A DNA stretch of 40,955 nt from Magnaporthiopsis rhizophila. Lineage: Eukaryota > Ascomycota > Sordariomycetes > Magnaporthales > Magnaporthaceae. Shown here one piece after another: positions 13,849 to 25,238 of the stretch. The stretch is taken from assembly GCA_003049465.1 (NCBI GenBank), contig PYSS01000199.1, positions 1 through 40,955 on the forward strand, in the 5' to 3' direction. The notes beneath the pieces are model-generated. The model made no database searches, was not told where the DNA came from, and saw nothing but the letters and a program-made list of their open reading frames with translations. Numbering within the stretch: the stretch's first letter is position 1; every line of letters begins with the position of its first letter. The position numbers were made by a program, and so were the translations under genes.

Positions 13849-14700
13849 CCGGCCGAGGGAAAATATTTGCCCAAAAGGAAAGAAAATAAAAAGAAAAAAA
13901 AAAAAAGGAAAAAAGGGCCTACCAGGCCGCCTCTGACGGGGAGCGTGGCTACCAACTAACTAGCTTTGGCGTTTTTGCTTTTTTTTTCGGTGGCTCGGAG
14001 TTCTCGTCGCTCTACATGTCCACCTCCTTGTATAGGTTTTTTTTTCTTTCTCCGCGCGCGGCCTTGCTTTTCTACTTTCTCTTTCCCCTACATTCCACTT
14101 TGATGTTATATCTTTTTCCATGGAGCAACGGAGTTGGGTCTTGTTGTTGGGGACAGTCACAGATCGTTTGTACACAGGAGATAAGGTAGAACACCAGGCT
14201 CAAGCCTAAATTTTCGTTCCACAATACAACACTTTCGTCCTCCGCATATCCGTCCTCTTCGGTGCGATATTTTGTCGTTTTCTGCACCCGGCTTTCTAGC
14301 CGCCAGAGCGTCTCTATCACGTCCGTCCGGTATTCTCCATCCTTTCCTTTAAATGTCCATCTACTGACCCTGGGCGCCTGAACCATAGCACGAAACAAAA
14401 CAAAGCAAATATCATAGGAAGCTAAAACAATATGCAGCAGTCGTTGGCAACGAGGAACCAACCTAAGGAACCATCCCATCTAGTGCTAAACACGGTATTT
14501 CGGATGTGGGGGCTGTGTGCCCTAAATCGTGCCTGGGGGACATTTCCCCCCGCAAAATTCTTTTGAGTTCCTCCCGCAGTTCCGCCTTCAACAGGCGGCT
14601 ACTGCGCTGGTATTACAATCTTCTAGGACTCGGGATCTGCAACCTTCAACGGCCCTATTATCCTTGGCCATGTTCTAAGGCCGTCTCCTCTCTGTCGTTT
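13849..14700. other. Intergenic region after the PKS
   Basis: This holds the PKS 3' untranslated region and spacer before the phosphotransferase relic. A purine-rich, A-rich stretch lies at about 13884-13916, just after the stop codon, with T-rich runs near 13979-13987 and 14037-14046. No credible coding frame was found on either strand. Confidence 0.5.
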
Positions 14701-16264
14701 ATGAGGGTGCCGCTCCTGGAGGCAGAACTGGCGGGTTTGGAGTGGGCCCAAACCATTTTTTCCCTAAAGCCTCGATGGGCTGTCGACCCCGACCTCGATT
14801 CCATCCGTCGCACGATCGAGTCGCTGTTGCCGGGCCAGAAAGCCGTTGTATCTTTCCTCACGCAGGGGGCCTTAAACAAGATCTACGACATCGCGGCCGA
14901 CAGTCAGGCTCTCATCCTGCGTGTGTCCCTACCCGTCGACCCAGGGCATAAGACGCTGAGCGAAGTAGCGACGATTGGCTGGACGCGGCGCCACACATCT
15001 CTGCCTGTGCCGGAGCTCATCGCACACAGCGCAACCTGAGCTAATCCGATCGGGTTCGAATGGATTCTCAGGGAAAAAGCTCCCCGGGAAGCCCGTAGCC
15101 AGTGCCTGGGCGGAGATGGAATACTCGTCAAAGGAGCGTCTGGTCAAGAAGGTTGCAGCTTACTACGCCGACGCGTTCGCTAACCAGCTACGCGGCATCG
15201 GGAACATATACCCGGACGCGTCACCCCCGCTCCAGAACGAGGAACTCCCAGCCGTCCAGCGGATCGTGTCCATGCAGTTCTTCTAGGGGGACCATATACA
15301 GCAGGATGTTCCTCGGGGCCCTTTCCGGTCGAGCAGAGAATGGATATCCGCTTACTTATCGCTCAGCGAGCATGACTGCCGCTCCACCCTCGCAAAACAC
15401 GGAAACGGAGATGGCTCGACGAGAGACGACGATGCAGTAGAGGATGCGCAGAGGACGTTGGACATCATCGCCAGGCTCAAGTCTTCCGTCAGCGACTTCT
15501 TCCCGTACTGCGGCCAAGACTCCGTGTTGCTCCACGACGACCTGTCTCAGCACAATATTCTCATCGACAAAGACGGCAGCCTCACGGGCGTGGTAGATTG
15601 GAAATTCGTGTCGGCACTGCCCGTGTGGAAGGCGTGCACCTATCCGTCTCTTCTAGAGGGCCGAACGAGAGGGGATAACCCCGACCAAGCCACATACAAA
15701 CGTGGTGATGACGGCGAGCCCGACAGTTTGCACTAGGAACATCTGAGAGAGTACGAGTTGACGAAGCTACGCAGCTGCTTTCTTGGCGAGATGCGCCGGC
15801 TGGCGCCGCAATGGATCGAGGTTTTCGATCCTAACGTGTTGCAGAGAGATTTCTACCTCGCCGTCCAGAATTGCGACGACGATTTCCTTAGTGGGGATAT
15901 TATTGCCTCGCTTGACGATGTCGCCATTGGCATGGCGGGATACGTAGCCTGCGCGATAGATTTGACGAGCTCAAACCATAACATCAACCGATTGCTACTA
16001 TCTCTTCTTAACGCTCGAAAAGTGCGTCAAACCCGCGTAAGCGACCTGTGGCGACCGCCGAGAAGGCGAATTTTGAAAGCTTGGCGGCGCTGGACGTCGT
16101 GTTTACCAGATCTGCTCGAGTGCAAAGAGCTCATCATAGATAGATATGCAACAGGGGAACGGGACAAAGACTCCCTCCAGCTCCACGAACAGCGCATCCA
16201 CGAACCAAACGTATCCCTCGCCGTATTACATCGCGACTATTTCCGTCCTCCGCGTCGCCAGTAG
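14701..16264 (+). pseudogene. Decayed aminoglycoside-phosphotransferase-like (APH family) gene
   Basis: The fragments read as a fungal APH-family kinase-fold protein of unknown substrate. The first part (14701-15039, frame 1) has the nucleotide-binding lobe, including the QGALNKIYDI and LRVSLPVDP stretches. The second part is in frame 2 and carries the catalytic loop HDDLSQHN (about 15532-15555) and the following VVDWK, i.e. the metal-binding Asp. The lesions I see are a TGA at 15037-15039, a one-base frame change near 15070-15080 (CCCC run), a TAG at 15284-15286 and a TAG at 15734-15736. Reading resumes in a family-like way after each stop, so introns do not explain them. The 5' end is uncertain. 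The 3' end is also unclear beyond about 16030, where family-like sequence fades. The gene sits between the PKS and an opposing transporter. Confidence 0.8.
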
Positions 16265-16272
16265 CTCCACCC

Positions 16273-18139
16273 TCACAGCGTAAACAGGACGGCGTCAGCC
16301 TTCTCGCTCTTCAGCCTCTCGTTCGCCCTTCTCAGCATCACCTTGAGGCCCAGGCAACCAGCGATGACGAGTACCGAGAAGAGCAGCATGAGCAGGTTGG
16401 CCATCAAGAAGCGCGGGCCGTCGGACGACGGGAAGAAGTAGGGGCTCATGATGTTGCCCAGCTGACTGAGCGGGTTGATGATGGCGATGGCGCAGGCGCG
16501 CTCCTCGTGCGTCTCCCCTAGCGTCGACGACGCCCAGGTGTACACGATGCCCACCGTCGTAAAGGTGCCGCACACGTACAGGAACGCGGCCGCGTAGCGG
16601 GCCGGGCCGTTGACCGTCGCCGCCGTGATGATGAAGCCGACGCAGGCGATGGTTTGCGGAATGGAGATGTGCCAGCCGCGCTCGTGGCGGCGGTCGCTGG
16701 ATATCGCCAGCAGGAGCGAGACGACGGCCGCGACGAGGTACGGAGGCGCCGTCAGTATCAGGGTCAGGGTCTTGCTCCCTAGCTTGAAGCCCCGAACAAT
16801 GGTTGGGAAGAAGCTGACGAAACCATAGGAGGCGTGCCCAGCCAACGTGATGAAGACCTGTCAAGAGATGCAGCTCGGTTAGTACATGGGCGTCTGTCCC
16901 GTTTTCTTCCGTCCCTTGCGACTGGGAACCAGATCGGAGCAGGCAGGAGGAGACACCACTTACGAATATCCAAGTGCGGACATCCTTCAGGGCAAGCAGC
17001 AGCCCCTTAAACACTCCTGCCTCCCTCTCCGGGACGGAAACCCGGTCCCTCTTCATCCTCTCTATCGCCACCGCTTCTTCCTCTTCCGTCAGCAACCATG
17101 CCATGACGCCCCAGCGCTTCTGGCCCGGGAAGTCAGGCAACAAGACAAACGACAGCGCAGCCACGAAAAGGCTCGCGGCGCCCTCGATGGTGAACAGCCA
17201 CTTCCAGGCGGCTAGCCCGCGCGTGCCCTCGAGGTTCTCAAGCACCCCCGCTGCGATCAGGCCCGAGAAGGCCGTGGCGAGGGGCAGTCCCGTCAGCATC
17301 ACCGCCTGGCGCGTCGCCAGCTCGCGACGCGGGTACCAGCAGCTGAGGAGGTAGACGGCGCCGGGAGCAAAAGGGGCCTCGACGAAGCCGAGCAAGAAGC
17401 GGATTGCGAGCAGGTGGCCAAAGCTGTTGGCGGCTGCGGTGGCTGCCGACACGACCGACCATAGGACGACCCAGGCCGAGATGTAGAGGGACGGCCTGGC
17501 GCGGGCGAGCATCATGTTGCTGTGTTACGGGCGTCGTCAATACAGGTGTATCTTCAGGGTGAGAAGGGGTGGCGGCGGGGAAATAGGAGCACTCACGATG
17601 GTAGCTGCATCACCATGTAGCCAACGTTGAGGATAGACACGGCCACATTGAACTGGTCGCCGACCAGCCCGAGGTCGCGCTCGAAGGTGCTCAGCTTCGC
17701 CTGTCTGTTGTGGCCAGGCGGCAGATATGCGTCAGTACGCTAATTACCCCTTGTCTTGCTCGAAATGGGGCACACGCTGTCCACCTCGGATCGGACGGTC
17801 GGCTTACGCGATGTTGTTCCGGTCGAGATAGTTGCAAACGTAGAGCAGCCACAGCGGCGGGAGCAGCAGCAGATCCAGCTTCCTGACCAACCGCTTTTCC
17901 ACTTCGGACCAACGCTCCTCGCTCATGCCGCCGCTCGAGGCTGACGGCCGGACCTCGTCGTCGCTCAGCTCCCCGGCGGCCCCCGGATCATGGCGCCGCC
18001 GAACTTCTCGCCCGACCGGAGCCTCGAGAGTCTTGAGCTCCTCCATTCTCGTCAATGCTGATCCGGAGGTTCCGAGCAGAGGTAGAGTCTCGTCGACGGA
18101 TTGCCGAGATGAGCTCGAGGAGTCGAGTGAGGAGGGCAT
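16273..18139 (-). CDS. MFS transporter, Dal5/anion:cation symporter-like
   Basis: Plasma-membrane carrier of the major facilitator superfamily, probably importing or exporting an organic anion or small metabolite; the substrate is unknown. Inferred exons on the minus strand: 18139-17808, 17704-17597, 17519-16964, 16857-16273, giving 526 aa with consistent phases. A polar cytosolic N-terminus of about 85 residues precedes the first helix. The LDRNNIAQAKLSTFERDLGL stretch follows helix 1, as in Dal5-type allantoate permease relatives. Further helices include the RFLLGFVEAPFAPGAVYLLSCWY region, and a charged loop separates the two halves. A two-half, 12-helix layout is expected for the family. 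The start ATG at 18139 lies just downstream of long homopolymer tracts. Its 3' end is about 2.4 kb from the PKS stop, so a role in exporting the polyketide is possible but only inferred from proximity. Confidence 0.9.
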
Positions 18140-18326
18140 CAGGAACAATTAGCAAAAAAAAAAAAAAAAAAAAAAAAAAACCCCCAAAACAGAAGGCCAA
18201 AACCGATTCCCTGCCCCGCCGTGGCAGGGTCCAACCCGTCTCGGCCGGTTGTTCTGGCCCGTTCGCCTTCGAGGAATTGATTGAGCAAGGTTCCCCAAAA
18301 AGCTTGTTTGGTGCTGACGGCTGACG

Positions 18327-18362
<36 letters not shown>

Positions 18363-18898
18363 CCTTATACGACGACAGCGCGGTGGTATTTGCCAAGCTC
18401 GAGCAAATTCTTGGGGAACCCCCGCCGGCGCGGGGCATTTGACCTCATCGCGCGTCCGTTGAACCCGTTCGCACCATGTGTCAGCGCCCTGCCACGTCTC
18501 CCGCCGGCCCGCTTCCATAACTTGGTTGCTTATTGGGCCGACCCGACGGGGAACCCACGCCAGTTCGTCCTGATTAGCCAGCAATTTCCTAGTTGCGAGT
18601 TGTATTGCACAATCTTTTTGTCCTTTTGTCCCAACTCTTTTATTCTTGGCAAACAAAGGGGCGGGAACCAGCAGCACTGGATAGAATTTCTTTACTCATG
18701 TAGGTTTTTGGTTGCCCGGGCTAATGCTTGGCAACGATAATGGGAGAGTCTTCTTCGCCCTCTTCTTTTATCCCCACGTGCCACTTGAGCTTGCACCGCC
18801 ATGTTGCTATTGATGCATCCGACAGACATACTACCTCCTACTCCAGTTTGTGAGCTCTTTGTCCTGCAACTCTGCTGTCAGCTAAAGTAGTTGCGCGC
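18140..18898. other. Spacer with poly-A and poly-T tracts upstream of the transporter
   Basis: Presumed promoter region of the minus-strand transporter. It holds a run of 27 A (18154-18180) and a run of 34 T (18329-18362) facing each other across about 148 bases of ordinary sequence. No gene is recognised. The remainder up to the mitochondrial-like insert has no coding signal I trust. Confidence 0.55.
18154..18362. repeat. Facing homopolymer tracts (A27 and T34)
   Basis: A27 at 18154-18180 and T34 at 18329-18362 could pair as a long A:T stem around a loop of about 148 bases. Such tracts often mark retroposed tails or slippage-prone promoter DNA, and their exact lengths in an assembly are unreliable. 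Confidence 0.8.
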
Positions 18899-19165
18899 AA
18901 GGTTAAAATACAATTAAGACATTATTCTTCCAATGTACAGTCCAACATTGGACCATATTTAGCGGGACTGATTGAAGGTGATGGTCACACAGCTGTACAG
19001 GACGAAAAATCTAATTCTAGAGTACATCGTCCTAAGATTACTATTGCTTTTAATATTAAGGATAAACTTTTAGCTGAAAAATTATGTACTTTATTAAAAG
19101 TAGGTAAAGTAATTGATAAATCTAAAGCAGGTCATGTTTTATTACAAATATTAGCTAAAGAAGAA
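18899..19165 (+). pseudogene. NUMT: fragment of a mitochondrial LAGLIDADG homing endonuclease
   Basis: This AT-rich patch inside GC-rich DNA reads in one frame as a mitochondrial group I intron endonuclease piece. The motif YLAGLIEGDGH (from about 18956) is a clear LAGLIDADG-type helix with its catalytic acidic residue. It is followed by AVQDEKSNSR, HRPKITIAFNIKDK and LAEKLCTLLK, all usual for the family. Only one LAGLIDADG copy and the following part of that half are present; the second copy and the C-terminus are missing. Identity is lost at about 19166, where the sequence turns GC-rich. The absence of a start codon, the truncation and the composition all indicate a copy transferred from the mitochondrial genome, not a working gene. 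Confidence 0.85.
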
Positions 19166-19363
19166 GTGCTGGCCCGGGGCTATAAAGGGCTTCGTATAAA
19201 TTTCCCCGTCCAGACATTCTGGCCCACGTACTGCCGACCACGCCCTTGGGAAGGCAGTGAATACACCACTCGCCCCGTCCCAAGTCACCTAGTTGGATTC
19301 ATCTTTGATTACCCGCTGGATATCTGGGCGAACTTGCATCCGTATAGAATGCATCGACCCGGC

Positions 19364-20976
19364 TTAAGGTAAGTGCCCAGGCGGCGCCACCGGGCTCGCG
19401 GTCACGTCGACCTCATTCTTAACTACTATATGTCCCCCAAGCCACTCCGCCTTCCCCTTGTGGACGAAACTCGGCCTTCCACCCTTTCCGCCCTCGGCCT
19501 CATCACATCCTTCGCCCCTCCCGCCGGGCAGCGCCGCGAGTTCGTACTCGTACTTGGTGCCGTCACCCTTGGCGAAAACGGCGTCTGTGCTGCCCAGGCG
19601 CGACGTGCTGGCCGCCGCCGGTATGGGCGACAGCTGGTCTTTGTGGTGCTGGCCGCCTTTTTTCGCTCGCCGGCCCGGCCAGCCGCCGTCCGTGTCGCGG
19701 CCCGAGGACAGCTCGGCCTTTGCGGAGCCGCTGGCGGTGCTGCCGCCGGAGCGGAGGATGCGGAGGATGTGGAAGTATGGGCGGAGGGGCGGCAGGCAGG
19801 CGATAATGAGGCAAACGTAAAGGTCGACGGCAGAGCAGAGGGCTTGTGTGTGTGTGTAGAATACGTCATGTTAGTATGTAGACGACAATGAACCTGTGTA
19901 TATATAAGAGCCTACCTAGGCTGGCTTGGGTCATGGTATCCATGGTCAGCCGCACGAGGATAAAGCGCAGGCCAAGGCAGACGGCTAGGTCGATGATGCC
20001 AAGGCCGAAAGTGATATACACGCCGATCTTGACGGGCCTCTTCATATTGACGCCGTGCAGAATTAGGAACGGCAGGAGGAAGACTAGGAAATTTTTATCT
20101 CGTTAGTTCTAAAAATGCACGCTTGTGGCTCGTTAGAGGGGAAGGGAAGGGGCGTACTCAGCATGTCGGAAACAAAATGCAGGGCCCACAGGCCCTCAAA
20201 GACAGGTATGCCGTTGGTGCACATATAATCGGGGTCGAGGGACCTTTTGATGCAGGAGGTTTTGTCAATCCACCTACCCGTATATGCAAAGGTGGGAGCG
20301 ACAATAGGGGAATATAAAACGGCTTGTGGCTCACCAATTGCGGTCGAAAGGCAGGCACGACAGGGTAAGGAGCAGGACCGAGACGATGAAGCTGGAAAAG
20401 TTGAAGGCTATCGTTCCGTACAGCACATATATCGTGGGCCTGAGGTGGCGGGGGAACAGCTGCAAGTACAGTCCGAGGAGCGCAAACTTGCACATGTAAA
20501 AGCCAAGGTAGTAAGGGTAGCTGTTCCAGTACCACCACTTGAGGAACGGGCGCACGTCAGCTTTCAGACGGCGTTCGAAGGACGTTCGCGAAGGAACGGA
20601 AGTAGGTACCTTGAGGAAAAGGTCAAGCTGGTAAGGGTCCCCTGTGTAGTTGGCGAACGACTGCAGCGTCTCGGCGGGCCACCCCCACGCGAGCAGCATG
20701 ACGTCGCTCGCCGAGGTGGTGATGGCGCACAGCCAGCCGATTACAAGAAAGTAGTCTGCGATCTCGGGCCATTTCTGCTGAATGTTGAGGCGGAGATGGA
20801 AGCGGGCGACAAGGAGGACGAGCGCGATCCCGGCCAGGACGCTCTGGATTGCCTGTTTTTTCGGGTTAAAAAAAGAGGCAACGTAGGTTGTTAGTTAGGG
20901 CTGCGTAGCTCGGTTTGAAGCGCGCGAGTTAGGGAGGGGCTAGTGAACTGACGACGCTTGCTCCGAACGTCAACAT
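19364..20976 (-). CDS. Seven-transmembrane rhodopsin-like integral membrane protein (Pth11/SAT4-like group)
   Basis: Fungal multi-pass membrane protein of the rhodopsin-domain group. Inferred exons on the minus strand: 20976-20953, 20852-20610, 20537-20335, 20273-20158, 20083-19916, 19842-19364, giving 410 aa with consistent phases. Seven hydrophobic segments are visible: VLAGIALVLLVARF, YFLVIGWLCAITT, YYLGFYMCKFALLGLYLQLF, the IAFNFSSFIVSVLLLTL helix, the MLIFLLPFLIL helix, ITFGLGIIDLAVCLGLRFIL, and VDLYVCLIIACLPPLRPYF, whose CLPPLRPY end is typical of the group. A polar cytosolic tail of about 130 residues follows. There is no CFEM domain, so it is not a full Pth11. The first exon, only 8 codons, is the weakest part of the model. 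The third segment assumes a 72-bp intron (20609-20538) without stops, chosen for its GCTGAC branch site. The ligand, if any, is unknown. Confidence 0.8.
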
Positions 20977-22729
20977 GGCTATGGCGGGGCGAGGCGCAGA
21001 GTCTTTCGCTGTTGTCTGTTCAAGGGAGCCGGCAGGAACGGTAGAACGAAAGGAAATCGCGACCACGCGAGGTTACATCGAGAAGCAGGCGAGGCTATCT
21101 GGCTCTTGATGAAGCATGCGTTTTAATAAAAAAGACGCTCAGCCAGCGTAGGTATTTAGGACGACAGCACAAGTCCGGTGTGTAGTTGATCATATCTCAC
21201 TTTTCCCCCCCGCTTAATCGCGCCTGCACACCCTCGGTGAGTGGTGGGCTGAGGTTGAGGTCTGAGGGGCCTAGTGCTTGCATGGATCCGCGGTCTGTCA
21301 CCTGTCACGCGTTGCGGCGGCGCCTCTACCAAGCCCAGGCATATGGCTTTGACAATCTTGACTCCATTCGAGAACGCCTGCAGTGGTTGCCATGCCCGGT
21401 GTGCAAGGGGGCGGTCGAGTTAAACGCCTCTGAACCAGAGGGGGTTTAGATCAAGAGATAGTTTGTCTTAGGTGGGCAGGGGTCGTGCTCATGCAACGAA
21501 TCCGGAGCGCGAAGCCGGGGATTTGTCATTGGATGTTAGAACCGGGGAGGGAGCGGCGAAAGCGGACCGGACAGTCTAAACCATTTAAGTCCTTTTGTTC
21601 CTTGACCTTTACTTCCAAGAGAGGAATCCTCCACGGCTAGCACTGGTCGTCCTCTGGACTGTGCCTGCGATCCTTCACTAGCGACGCTAAGCTGGGTTTG
21701 ACGGGCAGCCCTACTTCCTCTGCCTGCCGCTGTTGCAAGCCACCATTCGCGTCGAATCGTTTTAGCCTAAAGCGGTTCCGGAAAGGAGCTCGTGCATAAG
21801 CAACAGCTAAGGACAGCTTCTGCAAAAAGAGAAAAAAAAAGAAAAAAAGAAAAAGCATGGGGTGCTTTAACGGCGCGGCCATTTCCCAGATGCCCACCTA
21901 TCTTGGCGGATTTCTGGGCGGATGCCGGGAAGAGGAGATGCGATGCAGGCTCATCACTATTATGCTTACTTCCAGCCATTGTATGCGGGGTCTTCTGATT
22001 TTGACCGGTGAGTGGGGTCGCGCTAGCATATCTGACAGCCAAGTGCGGCTGCCTGCCGGCCGAAGCCCGATTGGTAGCAGGAACGGTGGCGCGCGCTACT
22101 ACGAACAAGTTCTCACCAAGCAAACGCAAGCGTGATGACATTGAAGTGCTTGCCCTGTCGACAGCTATCCCAATTTCCACTTGGCTGTTGTCCGCCCAAG
22201 TTTTCGGCGCCGGATTTTCGGGCTGGTCAAGGCCGCCGAAGCCGGGAATGCACGGCGAATTGGGCAAAAATGTTCAGCTGGCTGCCTGTCCGGAGTTGGA
22301 AATGTCTTGCCGTCTTGCACGTCACAGAATACAGTAGCTCTCGCCGAGGCGACCACGGCATCATGATATGCCCTTTTACTTTTTATTTCTATTTCTTTTT
22401 TTATGCTTACATAGCTGCGTCAGGTGGTCAACGATGTGGAGACCCACGCAGCAGAATCTGCCGTCCCCTCGACCAACATGCATGGAGAGGAGCAGTGATG
22501 TGTAGTCATGGGCAACAGCACCTGCACCAACACGCATGCCAAGACATCCATCATGAATACCACATGGGCGTGCCTTCCCCAAATCCACTGATTCCACTCC
22601 GCCCTTCGTAGAGCAGCCCTTGGTGAGCTAAAATTGGCAGAGACTCCGGTGTTCATCTCCTTGGGCATCTTTTCTGTGCTCCCACCGGGTTTCCTTTCCC
22701 TTGCTTCTTTAGTACCATCACATCCAGCC
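20977..22729. other. Intergenic region without a recognised gene
   Basis: This 1.7-kb spacer lies between two divergently transcribed genes. A small open frame at 21186-21449 (87 codons) contains a Cys-Pro-x-Cys pair near its end, but I see no domain and do not call it. A purine-rich stretch near 21830-21855 (GAAAAAAAAAGAAAAAAAGAA) is a simple repeat. The last part should include the ankyrin gene's promoter. Confidence 0.45.
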
Positions 22730-24775
22730 ATGCCCGAATCTTGTCGCACACCCGCGCCGGCGGCGGCTCGCGCGCGTCCTCCGAAGCTTGATCTCAGCTT
22801 CATGTCTTCGATGCCGAGAAGCCGCAACAACACCGCCGTACGCTCTCCAGCGCCCCCGATCACGCCGTCTAGGGATATCGAGGCCGCTTTCACCAAGACG
22901 GGCCTATGCCTCCAGGATCGCCTAGGAGACTGCTTCCTGTCTGTTATCGAGCAACTTGTCGTTGACATCGGCTTCCGCAAGGCTGTGCGCTTGCGACTGG
23001 TCAGCCGTGAGTTGGCCTGGCTCTTCGGCGCATATCATGTTGTGTTTTCTGTCCCTGCTGGCTTTGCTAATCGGACGATCTCAAGGGCCCTTCGATACCG
23101 CCATCATGCATGCCCTATGCCACAGCCAAGTCATCCGCTACGACGACATGGCGGCCCAGACGCAGGTGCGGGCCATTCCCCCATCGCTTAAGGCCAGAAT
23201 ATTTCTGGCTAGGGCCCATCTCGAAGCCAACTGCGCCCTTCTGGTGAACCTCGCTGCCATCAACTCGTCATTGGGCCTATTGATCGACCCCAGTGGGGTG
23301 AGCGACGATGACGCACGGCGTCATCGTCACCTCCTCGTTGCTGAAGCAGTGGCCATCAAGTTTCCAGAGGCCTTGATCAATCGAAGCCGCGGCTGCGAGC
23401 AGTTTGAATGGTACTGCCACTCCGGTTCCGCCTCGATGGGCGATGAGTTCCTCAGGGGCGCGGAGCGAGGAAACGAAGCTGCCGACATTCTTTGTGGCGC
23501 CATTGCCCTCGGCGACCTCGGCCTCGTAGGTCGCTCCTCGAGAAAGGTGACGCCCAAGTCAACGAAGAAGCACCACATTTTGGGAAGCCACTGCAGGTTG
23601 CCGCTGCCTGGGGCCATGCAGACATCGTCCAGCATTTGCTGGACCATGGCGCAGACGCGAGGGCGACACACTGCGACGTGGACGCCGAGCCTCGGGACTG
23701 GACCGAATGGCGCGAGTACGGTAATTACGCATCAGCCCAACACCAGAGGGGTTACGTAAACAAACTCACCTTCCAGAGCAGAGAAGTCGCCTTCAGCGCG
23801 CTTTTTGCCGCGATGCTTGGAGGCCACGAGGCGATTGTCCGCTGCCTCATGCGGGAAGAGCACAGGCTGCCGGCTACTTCGCAGGGGTATTACCGCGCAA
23901 TAATGGCCGGAGCGCGAACAGGGAAGCTCGACCTGACCCAATTGCTGATCCGCGAGTCCGGGCTGAGCTTGATGGAGCATCATTCTGACCTGGCATACAT
24001 GATGATGCTGGAGGCGTGCGAGCATGGCCAATTCGGTGTGATCGAATACCTCCTCGTGTGGATCCGCCCTCGACGGCAGTGGGATACGATCACATGGGAA
24101 CCAGTGAGCACGAGGGGATGGACGGATTTTCCCCTGGCCGTGGCCGCCAGTCGGGGGAACGAGCGGCTGGTGCGATATGCGGTCAACCGTGGCCAAGATC
24201 CAAACCGGCTTACGGCCCGCTGCGCTCCGCACTGCCCGGTGATGGAGGCGGCTTCCAGGGGCCACGAACACATCTTCGAGCTTCTCCTGGAGTACAGCCC
24301 GTTGCCCCGGGACATGACGCTGGCATACGCCACAGGCGTGGCTGGGGCCAGTGGGCAGGAGCGTCTTGTGCGGCGCATTCTGGAGCAGCACCCGGAGCTT
24401 GTGGGGATCAAGGGCTTGCCTAAGCGGAAGAGCGACGTGAACTGCATATATGGCCTGGGACAGCCCTACTTGGGGGAACACACCACTTTGGGGGAGTATC
24501 TTCTGATATGGGCTATCAAGCTGAGCAACCCAAGACTGATCAAGATGCTTGTTCAGGAGGCTGGGGTGCGACTTGCTTGTCTCGCTCGGTGCCCAGGATT
24601 ACGAGGTGCCATGCATCGACTACGACGAGATGTTCCACGCGGAAGCTTCTGGGGAGTGGGAACGCTGTCGTCCCTGTCGTACGGATATCGGGACGTTCGG
24701 GACCTTTTGGCTTGGACGTGCATAACTGTCGAAAAGAACTTGGGACTGGGCCGGGAGGCACTAGGTACCGTCTAG
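22730..24775 (+). pseudogene. Ankyrin-repeat protein gene with an apparent frameshift
   Basis: Ankyrin repeats mediate protein binding; the partner is unknown. The model starts at ATG 22730 and splices 22730-23006 to 23086 through a 79-bp intron (donor GTGAGT, GCTAATC branch site). The N-terminal 150-200 residues are a fungal-specific helical region (LRLVSRPFDTAIMHAL at the junction). Repeats begin near 23500. Around 23527 the frame must shift by one base: GAIALGDLGLV is in frame 3, while its natural continuation RSLLEKGDAQVNEE is in frame 2. Frame 2 then runs through PLQVAAAWGHADIVQHLLDH and several degenerate repeats to a TAG at 24775. From about 24570 another frame gives an acidic stretch (VPCIDYDEMFHAEASGEWE) that looks more protein-like, so the true C-terminus may also be displaced. 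One or two sequencing errors would make this an intact gene. Confidence 0.7.
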
Positions 24776-25238
24776 GGACCTGCCTAGGTGGGTTCTCACG
24801 AGCTTCTTGGGATCAATGGGCTGTGGATGGGGGAGAGAGAATGGGCAGAGGAAACCTACACTATGGAGCGGTCAAATGGCATCAATATGTCGCGTTCTAA
24901 TTGCTATTTTCTGCCCGACAAGCAAGCTCCCCAATCAGCGCTCCACTTGCTCGCCCCTGGTCCTCGGCCAATGGCGTGCACCTGTGGCCTAGCTCCCGAG
25001 TCCACCGAAATCAGCTGTGCCATTGTCCTACTTTACTGCTAGGGCCCCCCAGTCCAGCCGCCCCATCGTCCTTTGTTTCATTTCCCCTCCTCCTCCCCTC
25101 CAAGTCCTCCAGACGAACCAGTTCGTCGGCTTTCCCTCTCGCCCGGTGCGTCCACAACCATCTGCCCGTCGCGTCGACCGCTTTTCAATCACCTCCTCTT
25201 GGCGTGAATCCGAATCGGCACAGCCGCCCTGGGCAATC
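24776..25238. other. Spacer and presumed promoter of the EXPERA-like gene
   Basis: About 460 bases between two genes in the same orientation. It is pyrimidine-rich in its last 150 bases (many CCTCC/CCCCTCC blocks), as is common in fungal leaders. No coding signal was found. Confidence 0.5.

Noticed and set aside
21186..21449. Possible small protein with a Cys-Pro-x-Cys pair
   Set aside because: One pair of cysteines in an 87-codon frame with no second pair, no conserved-looking surroundings and no splice context is not enough to call a gene.
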